In this document: one piece after another, positions 1-7,893 of the stretch
Layout of the letters: each line of letters opens with the position of its first letter
Numbering within the stretch: the stretch's first letter is position 1
DNA from: Actinacidiphila paucisporea
GTDB taxonomy: Bacteria > Actinomycetota > Actinomycetes > Streptomycetales > Streptomycetaceae
DNA length: 64,000 nucleotides
Assembly (NCBI RefSeq): GCF_900142575.1
Contig: NZ_FRBI01000001.1
Span: 311,014 to 375,013 of the forward strand
Direction: 5' to 3'
Notes under the pieces: model-generated
Databases searched by the model: none
What the model saw: only the letters and a program-made list of their open reading frames with translations
What the model was told of the DNA's origin: nothing
Position numbers and translations under genes: made by a program

Positions 1-268
1 CCCTGACCTTGCCGGGGGTGTCGGACCCTTCCAGGGTCGTCAGGTCGATCATCGAGATCGCCAGGTCGATGGCGTACGCCTTCGCCGTCGTCTTGATCGA
101 CCGGGTGCCGAGGCCGGCGGCCCTGGCTTCGAGGCCGACGGCATCGACGCCGGGCAGCCCGTGCAGGAACCGCCGCAGCGCGGCATCCGACGCCGTGACA
201 TCGGCAAGGCCGGCCAGCCGCCCGGGGGCGTCGGGGCCATATGCGGGAACAACTGAGGACATGGTCAC
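1..268 (-). CDS. deoC: Deoxyribose-phosphate aldolase, N-terminal part (cut by window edge)
   Basis: Cytosolic class I aldolase that cleaves 2-deoxyribose-5-phosphate to acetaldehyde and glyceraldehyde-3-phosphate, the last step of deoxynucleoside salvage. Only about 89 codons are present; the gene runs off the left edge. The visible protein has DVTASDAALRRFLHGLPGVD and then a segment reading GTRSIKTTAKAYAIDLAISM, which I recognise from actinobacterial DeoC N-termini; the Schiff-base lysine lies beyond the edge. I place the start at GTG 268 because a -10-like TATGCT sits 6 nt upstream, suggesting a leaderless transcript; ATG 262 is the alternative. A 12-bp palindrome lies at 282-293. The punA and sugar mutase genes to the right complete the pathway. 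Confidence 0.85.
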   Translation of the reverse strand, partial: MTMSSVVPAYGPDAPGRLAGLADVTASDAALRRFLHGLPGVDAVGLEARAAGLGTRSIKTTAKAYAIDLAISMIDLTTLEGSDTPGKVR

Positions 269-274
269 CAGCCC

Positions 275-293
275 AGCATATCTACGCGCGTAG
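275..293 (-). promoter_or_regulatory. deoC promoter -10 and 12-bp palindromic operator
   Basis: Read on the minus strand, the perfect palindrome CTACGCGCGTAG (282-293) is followed after one base by TATGCT (275-280), then 6 nt to the GTG of deoC. The palindrome therefore sits in the promoter spacer. The identical 12-mer recurs in front of punA at 4537-4548, so a common repressor or activator is likely. The binding protein is not identified. Confidence 0.6.
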
Positions 294-384
294 CGGTACA
301 CCACCCTCGGGTCAGCCTCCCCCGACCCCCCTAGCCACGACGCGCCGCCACCCGCTCCCTCCCCGGTGGCCGGGCCCCCCGGGG

Positions 385-884
385 GCGCGGGAAACTGCGA
401 GCCCAGCCACGATGCGGCGGCAGCCAAGCGCGTTCCGCAGGGGGCAGGACCCCGAGGTGCGCGGGGAACTGCGCGAGCAACCGCGGCGGCGCGGCAGCCA
501 AGCAACCCTCGGCAGGGGGCAGGGCCTCGGGGTGGGGGCCCACGTTACGGCGGCAGCCAAGCCACGCTCCGCAGGGGGCAGGACCCCGAGGGGCGCGGGG
601 AACTGCGCGAGCAACCGCGGCGGCGCGGCAGCCAAGCGCATGCCGCAAGGGGCAGGGCTTAGGGGCGCGGGGAACTGCGCGCCCAGTCATCATGCGGCGG
701 CAGCCAAGCGCGTTCCGCAAGGGGCAGGACCCCCAGGGGGCGCGGGGAACTGCGCGAGCAACCGCGGCGGCGCGGCAGCCAAGCGCATGCCGCAAGGGGC
801 AGGGCCTAGGTGCGCGGGGAACTGCGCGCCCAGTCATCATGCGGCGGCAGCCAGGCAACGCCCCGCGAGGGGCAGGGCCGCGAG
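385..884. repeat. Tandem array of about seven 62-75 bp Streptomyces-type repeats
   Basis: Copies begin at about 385, 459, 531 (degenerate, short), 593, 665, 740 and 812. Each opens with GCGCGGGGAACTGCGCG and ends in GGGGCAGG(A/G)CC. From the second half, units alternate between a version with GAGCAACCGCGGCGG after the opening and one with CCCAGTCATCATGCGG. The array fills most of the 749-bp gap between the divergent deoC and PH-domain genes. Open frames run through it, but they only reflect the repeat and I do not call them genes. Related copies lie in opposite orientation at 3478-3645 and about 25030-25180. Confidence 0.85.
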
Positions 885-1017
885 GACCCCTGGCAAAGGG
901 AAGGGGCCCAGCCCCCGGTGGCCGGCTCGGCCCGCGGCCAGCGACCGCACCGTCGAGACGGGAACGCAACCGGGTCGTGGCCCGGCAAGGCACCGCCGTC
1001 AGGCACAATCGGTCGTT

Positions 1018-1722
1018 ATGACGAGTCCCAGGTCCGACCGCCCGACACCGCCCACCGGCAGTGGCGGCACCGGGCAGCCGCAGTACGCCGACCGCGCCTA
1101 CCGCTCGATGGCCGGCATGGTCGGCGGAGTGGGCCTGATCGTCGTCGCGGGCTGGCTCGGCGGCGACGCCATCGCCAACGGCAAGGGCCACACCCCGTGG
1201 CTGGCCATCGCGGCGCTGCTGCTCGCGCTGCCGCTCATCGTGGCGCTCACGCTGCGCCCCGCGGTCTTCGCGAACGCCGACCGGATCCGGATCCGCAACC
1301 CGTTCCGCTCGATCACGGTGCCGTGGGCGGGAGTGGACGCGGTGCGCTCCTCGTACTCCACCGAACTGCTGGCGGGCGGCAAGAAGTACCAGCTCTGGGC
1401 CATCCCGGTCTCGCTGCGCGCGCGCAAGCGTGCCGCTCGGCAGGACGCGAAGGTGAAGGCGGCCGGTGACGACGCCTTCACGCCGGGGGCGGGGCGCCGG
1501 CCCGCGTACGGCCGTACATCGCGGCCCGTGCCGGGGGCCGACCCGACCATCCGTGCCTGGTCGGACCAGGCGCTGTCCGAGCTGCGGGAGCTGGCCGAGC
1601 GGGCCGAGGCCACCCCGGCGGCCGAGGAGTCCACCAGGCCGGTGGTGCGCTGGTGCTGGGAGGTCCTGGCCCCCGCGGCGGCCGGCGCGATCGTCCTGAT
1701 CGTCCTGCTGGCGATCGGCTGA
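1018..1722 (+). CDS. PH-domain membrane protein
   Basis: A 234-residue protein of unknown detailed role, a conserved neighbour of the deoC/sugar mutase genes in Streptomyces. The N-terminus is disordered and Pro/Gly-rich (residues 1-27). Two hydrophobic helices follow at about 35-50 and 62-82, then a bacterial PH-like segment (ANADRIRIRNPFRSITVPW, with the Trp-rich core around 95-150), a basic stretch (RARKRAARQDAKVK), and a C-terminal transmembrane helix at about 213-233. The start is ATG 1018; longer in-frame extension upstream only reads through the repeat array. It is transcribed away from deoC and convergent with the sugar mutase gene. Function cannot be assigned from sequence. Confidence 0.8.
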   Translation: MTSPRSDRPTPPTGSGGTGQPQYADRAYRSMAGMVGGVGLIVVAGWLGGDAIANGKGHTPWLAIAALLLALPLIVALTLRPAVFANADRIRIRNPFRSITVPWAGVDAVRSSYSTELLAGGKKYQLWAIPVSLRARKRAARQDAKVKAAGDDAFTPGAGRRPAYGRTSRPVPGADPTIRAWSDQALSELRELAERAEATPAAEESTRPVVRWCWEVLAPAAAGAIVLIVLLAIG

Positions 1723-1797
1723 GGACCCTTTGGCCCGGCCCTTTCGCTGACACAGCGGCGCAGCGCCCTCAGGAGGGCCGCCTCCTCGCGGCGCGGT

Positions 1798-3462
1798 CTA
1801 CAGCCCCGCCGCCGCGGCCAGGTCGGGCTTGATGGCGGCCAGCAGCGCCGCCGCCCTTGCGCGGGCCGCGGGCACGTCCGTGCCGGCGGGGACCACGACC
1901 TCCAGGTAGCACTTGATCTTCGGCTCCGTGCCGCTGGGCCTGACCACGACGCGGGCCGACGTCACCGCCTCCCCGGCGAGGCGGTAGCGCAGGCCGTCGG
2001 TGGGCGGCAGGCCGTCCGCGCCCTGCTGGAGGTCCTCGGCCGACACCACGTCCAGGCCGGCGAGCCGGGCCGGCGGGTGGGCGCGCAGCCGCGCCATCGC
2101 GTCGCCGATCAGGGAGAGGTCGGCGACCCGCGCCGAGAGCTGGTCGGTGGCGTGCAAACCGTGCGCGACGGCCAGTTCGTCCAGGACGTTGCCCAACGTG
2201 CGGCCTTCCGCCCGCAGTTCGGCCGCCATCTCCGCGATCAGCAGCGCCGCCGTGATGCCGTCCTTGTCCCTGACCCCGGCCGGGTCGACGCAGTAGCCGA
2301 GCGCCTCCTCGTAGCCGTACCGCAGGCCCGGGACGCGGGCGATCCACTTGAAACCGGTCAGGGTGTCCTCGTAGCCGACACCGGCGGCCGCCGCGATCCT
2401 CGACAGCAGCGACGACGACACGATGCTCGCCGCGAAGACGTCCCGGCCGGGCTCCGCGGCGCCCCGCCGTACCAGGTGCGCGGCCAGCAGCGCGCCCAAC
2501 TCGTCGCCCCGCAGCATCCGCCAGCCCGCGTCCGCGGCCGGGTCGGGCACGGCCACCGCGCACCGGTCGGCGTCCGGGTCGTTGGCGATGACCAGGTCGG
2601 GGTTCGCGTCCCGCGCGGTCTTGAAGGCCAGGTCCATCGCGCCCGGCTCCTCCGGGTTGGGGAAGGCGACGGTGGGGAAGTCCGGGTCGGGCGCGGCCTG
2701 TTCGGCGACGGCGAGCGGCGGGGGGAAGCCGGCCCGTGCGAAGGCCGCGGCCAGGATTTCGAGGCCGACGCCGTGCATCGGCGTGTAGACGGTGGACAGT
2801 TCGCGCGCGCCGCCCTCCGCGAGGACCGCGACCGCGCGGTCGAGATAGGCGTCCAGCACGTCCTCGCCGAGCACGTCCCAGCCGTCCGCGGCCAGCGGTA
2901 CGGTCGCGAGCGGGCCGACCGCCGCGATCCCGGCGGCGATCTCCGCGTCCGCCGGCGGCACGATCTGGGAGCCGTCACCCAGGTAGACCTTGTAGCCGTT
3001 GTCCTGCGGCGGGTTGTGGCTGGCGGTCACCATCACGCCCGCGTCGGCGCCGAGACGGCGGATCGCGTACGCCAGCACCGGTGTGGGCAGCGGGCGGGGG
3101 AGCAGGTACGCGCGCAGGCCCGCGCCGACCATCACCGCGGCGGTGTCGCGGGCGAAGTCGTACGACTTGTGGCGGGCGTCGTAGCCGATCACGGCGGCGG
3201 TGCCGCCGTTCTCGCGCAGGTACGCCGCCAGGCCGGCGGCGGCGCGGATCACCACGGCCCGGTTCATCCGGTTGGGCCCGGCACCCAGCGCTCCGCGCAG
3301 GCCCGCGGTGCCGAACTCCAGCGTGCCGCTGAACCTGTCGGTCAGCTCCTCGACGTCCTGCCGGGCGAGCAGGTCATCGAGCTCCGCCCGAGTCTCCGGA
3401 TCCGGGTCCTCCGCCGCCCACGCCTGGGCCTCGGCCAGCAGGTCTTCCACGGTTGCCTCCAT
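1798..3462 (-). CDS. Alpha-D-phosphohexomutase family sugar mutase (phosphomannomutase/phosphopentomutase-like)
   Basis: Cytosolic 554-residue phosphosugar mutase moving a phosphate between C1 and C6 (or C5) of a sugar through a phosphoserine enzyme. The four family landmarks are present: catalytic serine loop GVMVTASHNPPQDNGYK (about 140), magnesium loop NDPDADRCAVAV (about 285), sugar-specificity loop GYEEALGYC (about 380) and phosphate-binding loop RPSGTEPKIKCYLE near residue 510. Full length for the long actinobacterial subgroup. Its position between punA and deoC suggests it converts (deoxy)ribose-1-phosphate to the 5-phosphate, i.e. phosphopentomutase activity, but phosphomannomutase or phosphoglucomutase activity cannot be excluded. 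It follows punA on the same strand after a 240-bp repeat-containing spacer. Confidence 0.9.
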   Translation of the reverse strand: MEATVEDLLAEAQAWAAEDPDPETRAELDDLLARQDVEELTDRFSGTLEFGTAGLRGALGAGPNRMNRAVVIRAAAGLAAYLRENGGTAAVIGYDARHKSYDFARDTAAVMVGAGLRAYLLPRPLPTPVLAYAIRRLGADAGVMVTASHNPPQDNGYKVYLGDGSQIVPPADAEIAAGIAAVGPLATVPLAADGWDVLGEDVLDAYLDRAVAVLAEGGARELSTVYTPMHGVGLEILAAAFARAGFPPPLAVAEQAAPDPDFPTVAFPNPEEPGAMDLAFKTARDANPDLVIANDPDADRCAVAVPDPAADAGWRMLRGDELGALLAAHLVRRGAAEPGRDVFAASIVSSSLLSRIAAAAGVGYEDTLTGFKWIARVPGLRYGYEEALGYCVDPAGVRDKDGITAALLIAEMAAELRAEGRTLGNVLDELAVAHGLHATDQLSARVADLSLIGDAMARLRAHPPARLAGLDVVSAEDLQQGADGLPPTDGLRYRLAGEAVTSARVVVRPSGTEPKIKCYLEVVVPAGTDVPAARARAAALLAAIKPDLAAAAGL

Positions 3463-3477
3463 GCAGGTCCGTCATGA

Positions 3478-3645
3478 CTGGTCGCGCAGTTCCCTGCGCC
3501 CCTGGGGTGATTGCCCCGTGCGGTGCGTCGCCCGCCTGCGGCGACGTCGTGGCTGGTCGCGCAGTTCCCTGCGCCCCTGGGGTGATTGCCCCGTGCGGTG
3601 CGTCGCCTGCCTGCGGCGACGTTGTGGCGGGTCGCCCAGCCCCCA
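3478..3645. repeat. Two tandem 75-bp repeats plus a partial third
   Basis: Units begin CTGGTCGCGCAGTTCCCTGC at 3478 and 3553 and differ at only a few positions; a partial third starts near 3628. The reverse complement begins GCGCAGGGAACTGCGCG and ends in GGGGCAAT-ACCCC, which is the same family as the 385-884 array but inverted. It occupies the 240-bp gap between punA and the sugar mutase gene. The two arrays flank the PH-domain and mutase genes in opposite orientation. Confidence 0.8.
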
Positions 3646-3702
3646 TCGGTGGGAAAGACGCACCGCCACGGCAAGTGGCACCCCCCAAGCCCAGCGGCAG
3701 CC

Positions 3703-4512
3703 TCATAGGCGGGCCAGCAAGCCGGCCAGAAGCGTGCCCATGCGGGTCGCGGACTCGCGCCCCGCAGCCAGCACTTCCTCGTGGTTGAGGGGCTCGCCGG
3801 TCATACCGGCGGCGAGGTTGGTGACCAGGGAGATGCCCAGCACCTCCGCCCCCGCCTCGCGCGCGGCGATCGCCTCCAGGGCGGTGGACATGCCGACCAG
3901 GTCGCCGCCTATCGCGCGGACCATGCCGATCTCCGCCGGCGTCTCGTAGTGCGGGCCGGGGAGCTGGACGTAGACGCCCTCTTCGAGGGTGGGGTCGATC
4001 TCGCGGCACAGGGCGCGCAGCCGGGGGGAGTAGAGGTCGGTCAGGTCGACGAAGTTCGCGCCGGCGATCGGCGAGGTCGCCGTCATGTTGATGTGGTCGC
4101 TGATGAGCACCGGCTGGCCGGGGCGGTAGCCGGGGCGCAGGCCGCCGCATCCGTTGGTGAGGACGACCGACTTGCAGCCGGCGGCCACCGACGTGCGCAC
4201 CGCGTGCGCGACGCTCGCGACGCCCCGGCCCTCGTACAGGTGGGTGCGGCCCAGGAAGACCAGGGCGCGGACGCCTCCGACGCGTACCGAGCGGACCCGG
4301 CCCGCGTGGCCGGCCACCGTGGGCTCCGGAAAACCGGGCAGCTCCGTGATCGGCAGCTCGGCGTCCGCGGTGCCGAGCTGGTCGGCGGCGGGCACCCAGC
4401 CCGAGCCCATGACCAGGGCGACGTCGTGCGTCTGCGCGCCGGTCAGCGCGCGCAGACTGGCGGCGGCGGCGTCGGCCGCGGCATAGGGGTCGGGATTCAC
4501 AGAAGCGTTCAC
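3703..4512 (-). CDS. punA: Purine-nucleoside phosphorylase
   Basis: Cytosolic trimeric-type purine nucleoside phosphorylase, cleaving (deoxy)inosine or guanosine with phosphate to base and (deoxy)ribose-1-phosphate. The 269-residue length fits the family. Visible motifs are MGSGW near residue 35 (phosphate loop), [28 protein letters not shown] (about 120), [13 protein letters not shown] (about 185), [10 protein letters not shown] and SLVTNLAAG (about 232-240, purine-binding Asn). The start is GTG 4512: a -10-like TACGCT on the minus strand (4519-4524) ends 6 nt before it, so translation may be leaderless. The CTACGCGCGTAG palindrome lies at 4537-4548. Likely the first gene of a punA-mutase transcription unit. 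Confidence 0.92.
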   Translation of the reverse strand: MNASVNPDPYAAADAAAASLRALTGAQTHDVALVMGSGWVPAADQLGTADAELPITELPGFPEPTVAGHAGRVRSVRVGGVRALVFLGRTHLYEGRGVASVAHAVRTSVAAGCKSVVLTNGCGGLRPGYRPGQPVLISDHINMTATSPIAGANFVDLTDLYSPRLRALCREIDPTLEEGVYVQLPGPHYETPAEIGMVRAIGGDLVGMSTALEAIAAREAGAEVLGISLVTNLAAGMTGEPLNHEEVLAAGRESATRMGTLLAGLLARL

Positions 4513-4518
4513 GCGCTG

Positions 4519-4548
4519 AGCGTAACCTGTCAGGGCCTACGCGCGTAG
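4519..4548 (-). promoter_or_regulatory. punA promoter with the palindrome shared with deoC
   Basis: CTACGCGCGTAG occupies 4537-4548, here 12 nt upstream of the putative -10 TACGCT (4519-4524), so it would overlap the -35 region. Outer arms GTCAGG and CCTGAC flank it on either side. The same 12-mer occurs at deoC. Sequence identity of two palindromes at two genes of one pathway is the evidence; the regulator is unknown, although a DeoR-family gene lies at 6826. Confidence 0.6.
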
Positions 4549-4610
4549 ACGGCCTGACATGGACCAGTCCCGAAATAGGAGCATCCGACAGTTGACGGCC
4601 CGCCGCGCCC

Positions 4611-4639
4611 GGCCGCCGCGAGGGCCGCGAGCGGCGGCC
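4611..4639 (-). terminator. Hairpin downstream of gamma-glutamylcyclotransferase gene
   Basis: Perfect 9-bp arms GGCCGCCGC and GCGGCGGCC with an 11-nt loop, 20 nt past the stop of the 4659-5096 gene. No U-tract, as is usual in Streptomyces. Confidence 0.45.
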
Positions 4640-4658
4640 TCCGCGGGTCCGCGGCAGG

Positions 4659-5096
4659 TCAGCAGGGGCGTTTGCGCAGCCCCATCACGTAGTCGTGCGG
4701 CGCCCCGGCCGACTCGGCGGCGTCGGCGATCTCGCCCAGGTAGCGGGCCGAGGGCAGCCCGCCCTCGTAGTCGTTGAGCACGTAGAGCCACGCCGCCAGG
4801 TCGCCGTCCAGGGTGTGCACCCGTACGGTCGTACGCCGGTAGATCTGCAGCGGCACGCCCTCCCACCGGTCCATCGACTCCTCGTCGACCGGCGCGATGT
4901 CGTACAGGCCCACGAAGACCTGGCTGGCCGGGTCCTCGACCAGGGTCGCGAGCGCGCCCTCCCAGCCCATCTGCTCGCCGCCGAAGGTGAGCCGCCAGCC
5001 GTCCAGCCAGCCGGTGCCCCGCAGCGGGGAGTGCGGGGCGCGGCGGGTCATCAGCCGCGCGTCGAGGTTGCCTGCGTAAGCGGCGTAGAGCGACAT
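4659..5096 (-). CDS. Gamma-glutamylcyclotransferase-like protein
   Basis: A 145-residue cytosolic protein of the GGCT/AIG2 fold, which in characterised members releases 5-oxoproline from gamma-glutamyl substrates. The N-terminus MSLYAAYAGNLDARLM matches the family's glycine-containing substrate loop (Y-x-G-S/N), and NDYEGGLPSARYLGEI near residue 120 resembles the conserved aromatic C-terminal part. A longer frame upstream exists, but the glycine-loop start at ATG 5096 matches the family. The true substrate is unknown; mycothiol- or cell-wall-derived peptides are possible in actinobacteria. Divergent from the quinone reductase gene, with 143 bp between the two start codons. Confidence 0.8.
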   Translation of the reverse strand: MSLYAAYAGNLDARLMTRRAPHSPLRGTGWLDGWRLTFGGEQMGWEGALATLVEDPASQVFVGLYDIAPVDEESMDRWEGVPLQIYRRTTVRVHTLDGDLAAWLYVLNDYEGGLPSARYLGEIADAAESAGAPHDYVMGLRKRPC

Positions 5097-5239
5097 GAGG
5101 ACGAGGGTACGGGAGCGGCCCGGACCCCGGCGCGACGAAGCGCGCGGGGAAGGTGCGCCCCCGGGCGGGAACCCGAACAGGAAGCCGGGGCCGTCCCCCC
5201 TGGCGGTGAACACTTGGCGCGTGCGGGACAATGGGGTAC

Positions 5240-6691
5240 GTGACAAGGATCGTGATCATCGGTGGCGGACCCGGCGGCTACGAGGCGGCGCTGGTGGCAG
5301 CGCAGCTCGGGGCGGAGGTGACCGTCGTCGACTGCGACGGGCTGGGCGGTGCGTCGGTGCTGACCGACTGCGTGCCGTCCAAGACGCTCATCGCCACCGC
5401 CGAGGTGATGACGACCTTCGACTCGTCGTACGAAGAGCTGGGCATCATCGTCGCCGACGACACCCCGCCGCTGCACGGCGCCCCGCGGGTCGTCGGGGTG
5501 GACCTGGGCAAGGTCAACCGCCGGGTCAAGCGCCTCGCGCTGGCCCAGTCGCACGACATCGCCTCCGCGGTGACCAGGGCGGGCGCCACCGTGATGCGCG
5601 GCCGCGGCCGGCTCGACGGGCCGCAGACCGCCGAGGGCACCCGTACGGTCGTGGTCACCGCCGCCGACGGCACCGAGCAGCGGCTCACCGCCGAGGCGGT
5701 GCTGGTCGCCACCGGCGCGCGCCCGCGCGAGCTGCCCGACGCCATGCCCGACGGCGAGCGCATCCTGAACTGGACCCAGGTCTACGACCTCGACGAGCTG
5801 CCGCGCGAGCTGATCGTGGTCGGTTCCGGCGTGACCGGCGCGGAGTTCGCCGGCGCCTACCAGGCCCTCGGCTCGACGGTGACCCTCGTGTCGTCCCGCG
5901 ACCGGGTGCTGCCCGGCGAGGACCCGGACGCCGCGGCGGTCCTGGAGGACGTCTTCCGGCGCCGCGGCATGAACGTGATGTCGCGCTCCCGCGCCCAGTC
6001 CGTCAAGCGGGTCGGCGACGGCGTCGAGGCGACGCTCACCGACGGCCGGGTCATCACCGGCACGCACTGCCTGATGGCGGTCGGCGCGATCCCCAACACC
6101 TCGGGGATGGGCCTGGAGGAGGCGGGCGTGAAGCTCACCGAGTCCGGCCACATCTGGACCGACAAGGTCTCCCGTACCAGCGCGTCCGGCGTCTACGCGG
6201 CCGGTGACGTCACGGGCATCTTCGCGCTCGCCTCGGTCGCGGCCATGCAGGGCCGCATCGCGATGTACCACTTCCTCGGCGACGCGGTGGCCCCGCTGAA
6301 CCTCAAGACGGTCTCCTCGAACGTCTTCACCGACCCGGAGATCGCCACCGTCGGCTACTCCCAGGCCGACGTCGACAGCGGCCGGATCGACGCGCGGCTG
6401 GTGAAGCTGCCGCTGCTGCGCAACCCGCGGGCGAAGATGCAGGGCATCAGGGACGGCTTCGTCAAGATCTTCTGCCGCCCCGGCACCGGCATCGTGGTCG
6501 GCGGCGTGGTCGTCGCGCCCAAGGCGAGCGAGCTGATCCACCCGATCTCGATCGCCGTCGACAACAACCTGACGGTCGAGCAGATCGCCAACGCCTTCAC
6601 CGTCTACCCCTCGCTGTCCGGCTCGATCGCCGAGGTCGCGCGGCAGCTGCACAACCGCAAGGCCGGCGGCCAGGACCAGGGCCTGTCGTAG
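5240..6691 (+). CDS. lpdA: NAD(P)H-quinone dehydrogenase, LpdA type (flavoprotein without active-site disulfide)
   Basis: A 483-residue FAD/NAD(P)-dependent pyridine nucleotide-disulfide oxidoreductase-fold enzyme. FAD-binding GGGPGGYEAA is at residues 7-16, the NAD(P) loop VGSGVTGAEF near 196, the second FAD motif VYAAGDVTG near 318, and a dimerisation domain with DPEIATVGYSQADV. The first active-site cysteine is absent: the usual GGTCxxxGCxPSK motif reads GGASVLTDCVPSK, as in mycobacterial LpdA, which is a quinone reductase rather than lipoamide dehydrogenase. The C-terminal His-Glu dyad is also not evident. Start chosen at GTG 5240 (VTRIVIIGGG); ATG 5231 would add three residues. It probably protects against quinone or oxidative stress. 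Confidence 0.9.
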   Translation: MTRIVIIGGGPGGYEAALVAAQLGAEVTVVDCDGLGGASVLTDCVPSKTLIATAEVMTTFDSSYEELGIIVADDTPPLHGAPRVVGVDLGKVNRRVKRLALAQSHDIASAVTRAGATVMRGRGRLDGPQTAEGTRTVVVTAADGTEQRLTAEAVLVATGARPRELPDAMPDGERILNWTQVYDLDELPRELIVVGSGVTGAEFAGAYQALGSTVTLVSSRDRVLPGEDPDAAAVLEDVFRRRGMNVMSRSRAQSVKRVGDGVEATLTDGRVITGTHCLMAVGAIPNTSGMGLEEAGVKLTESGHIWTDKVSRTSASGVYAAGDVTGIFALASVAAMQGRIAMYHFLGDAVAPLNLKTVSSNVFTDPEIATVGYSQADVDSGRIDARLVKLPLLRNPRAKMQGIRDGFVKIFCRPGTGIVVGGVVVAPKASELIHPISIAVDNNLTVEQIANAFTVYPSLSGSIAEVARQLHNRKAGGQDQGLS

Positions 6692-6825
6692 GCCCCGGCG
6701 CCGGTGCTACGGCGCAAGCGAACGTACGGTCGGCGTATAGCACGGGACGGTCTGATTCACGCGTAACTTCCTCCATCTGGTGCAAAACGCTGAAAGTAGC
6801 TGTGGTTGGGGTTACTGTCGGTTCC

Positions 6826-7704
6826 GTGTTCGCTGCAGAACGTCGCCAATTGATCCTCGAAATGGTGCGAGCCAACGGAGCGGTGTCGCTCCGGGAACTC
6901 GCCCGCGTCGTCCAGACCTCCGAAGTGACCGTGCGCCGCGACGTGCGGGCGCTGGAGGCAGAAGGACTGCTGGACCGCCGGCACGGCGGTGCGGTCCTGC
7001 CGGGTGGCTTCACCCGTGAGTCCGGCTTCCCGCAGAAATCCCACCTGGCGACCGCGGAGAAGACGGTCATCGCCGATCTCGCGGCCTCGCTCGTGGAAGA
7101 GGGCGAGGCCATTGTCGTCGGCGCGGGCACCACGACACAGGAGCTGGCCAGGCGGCTGGCCCGGGTGCCAGGCCTCACCGTGGTCACCAACTCGCTGCTG
7201 GTCGCCCAGGCGCTGGCGCATGCCAACCGGGTCGAGGTGGTCATGACCGGCGGCACCCTGCGCGGCTCCAACTACGGCCTGGTCGGCAGCGGCGCCGAGC
7301 AGTCCCTGCAGGGGCTGCGGGTCTCCCGGGCCTTCCTGTCCGGCGCCGGGCTCACCGCCGAGCGCGGGCTGTCCACGTCCAACATGCTGTCGGCCAGCGT
7401 CGACCGGGCGCTGGTGCAGGCCGCGGCGGAGGTCGTGGTCCTGGCCGACCACACCAAGCTCGGGTCCGACACGATGTTCCAGACCGTGCCGACCGACCTG
7501 ATCACCCATCTGGTGACCGACGAGCCGCCGCCCGGCGACGAGCGCGCGGCGACCGAACTCCAGGCGCTCGCCGACCGCGGCGTCCAGCTCGCGGTGGCCC
7601 CCGCGTGCCCTAGCGAATCGGCGCCGCCCCTCCCCACCCCGCGCCGCCCGCACCCGCTGCGCCCGCCGTCCGTACCGCGCCTGGCGGACCTGCGCCCGCG
7701 CTGA
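6826..7704 (+). CDS. DeoR-family transcriptional regulator
   Basis: A 292-residue DNA-binding repressor. The N-terminal DeoR winged helix (residues 1-57) has RRQLILEMVRANGAVSLREL, VVQTSEVTVRRDVRALE and the diagnostic LLDRRHGGAVLPGG. The C-terminal sugar-phosphate sensor domain has VVGAGTTTQELARRL, VVTNSLLVA, MTGGTLRGSNYGLVGSGAE and LADHTKLGSD. The tail after about 255 is Pro/Arg-rich and probably disordered. Start chosen at GTG 6826 (FAAERRQL), with an in-frame alternative 24 nt upstream. Ligand unknown. Proximity to the deo/pun genes makes it a candidate for binding the CTACGCGCGTAG palindromes, but its own 134-bp upstream region lacks that 12-mer. Confidence 0.88.
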   Translation: MFAAERRQLILEMVRANGAVSLRELARVVQTSEVTVRRDVRALEAEGLLDRRHGGAVLPGGFTRESGFPQKSHLATAEKTVIADLAASLVEEGEAIVVGAGTTTQELARRLARVPGLTVVTNSLLVAQALAHANRVEVVMTGGTLRGSNYGLVGSGAEQSLQGLRVSRAFLSGAGLTAERGLSTSNMLSASVDRALVQAAAEVVVLADHTKLGSDTMFQTVPTDLITHLVTDEPPPGDERAATELQALADRGVQLAVAPACPSESAPPLPTPRRPHPLRPPSVPRLADLRPR

Positions 7705-7893
7705 GGGCTGCCTCCCGCCACCCCCGGCGGACACGCGGCCACGGCTTACGGCGCCTTGCGGCGCTGCCCGGCCCGTGCGGGGACGACCGGGTACGAGACC
7801 GGCCCTCCGTCTCGCGGCCCTCCGTCTCGCGGCGCACCGCATACGTCGCCGCGCGCGGACCGACCGCGGATCACGCGGCAGCGGCGCGGCCGC

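Noticed and set aside
385-884. CRISPR-like array
   Set aside because: Units are about 72-75 bp, contiguous, and vary throughout. There are no short identical repeats with unique spacers and no cas genes.
241-1017. N-terminal extension of the PH-domain protein through the repeat array
   Set aside because: The extra 259 codons only translate the tandem repeat, and homologues start near ATG 1018.
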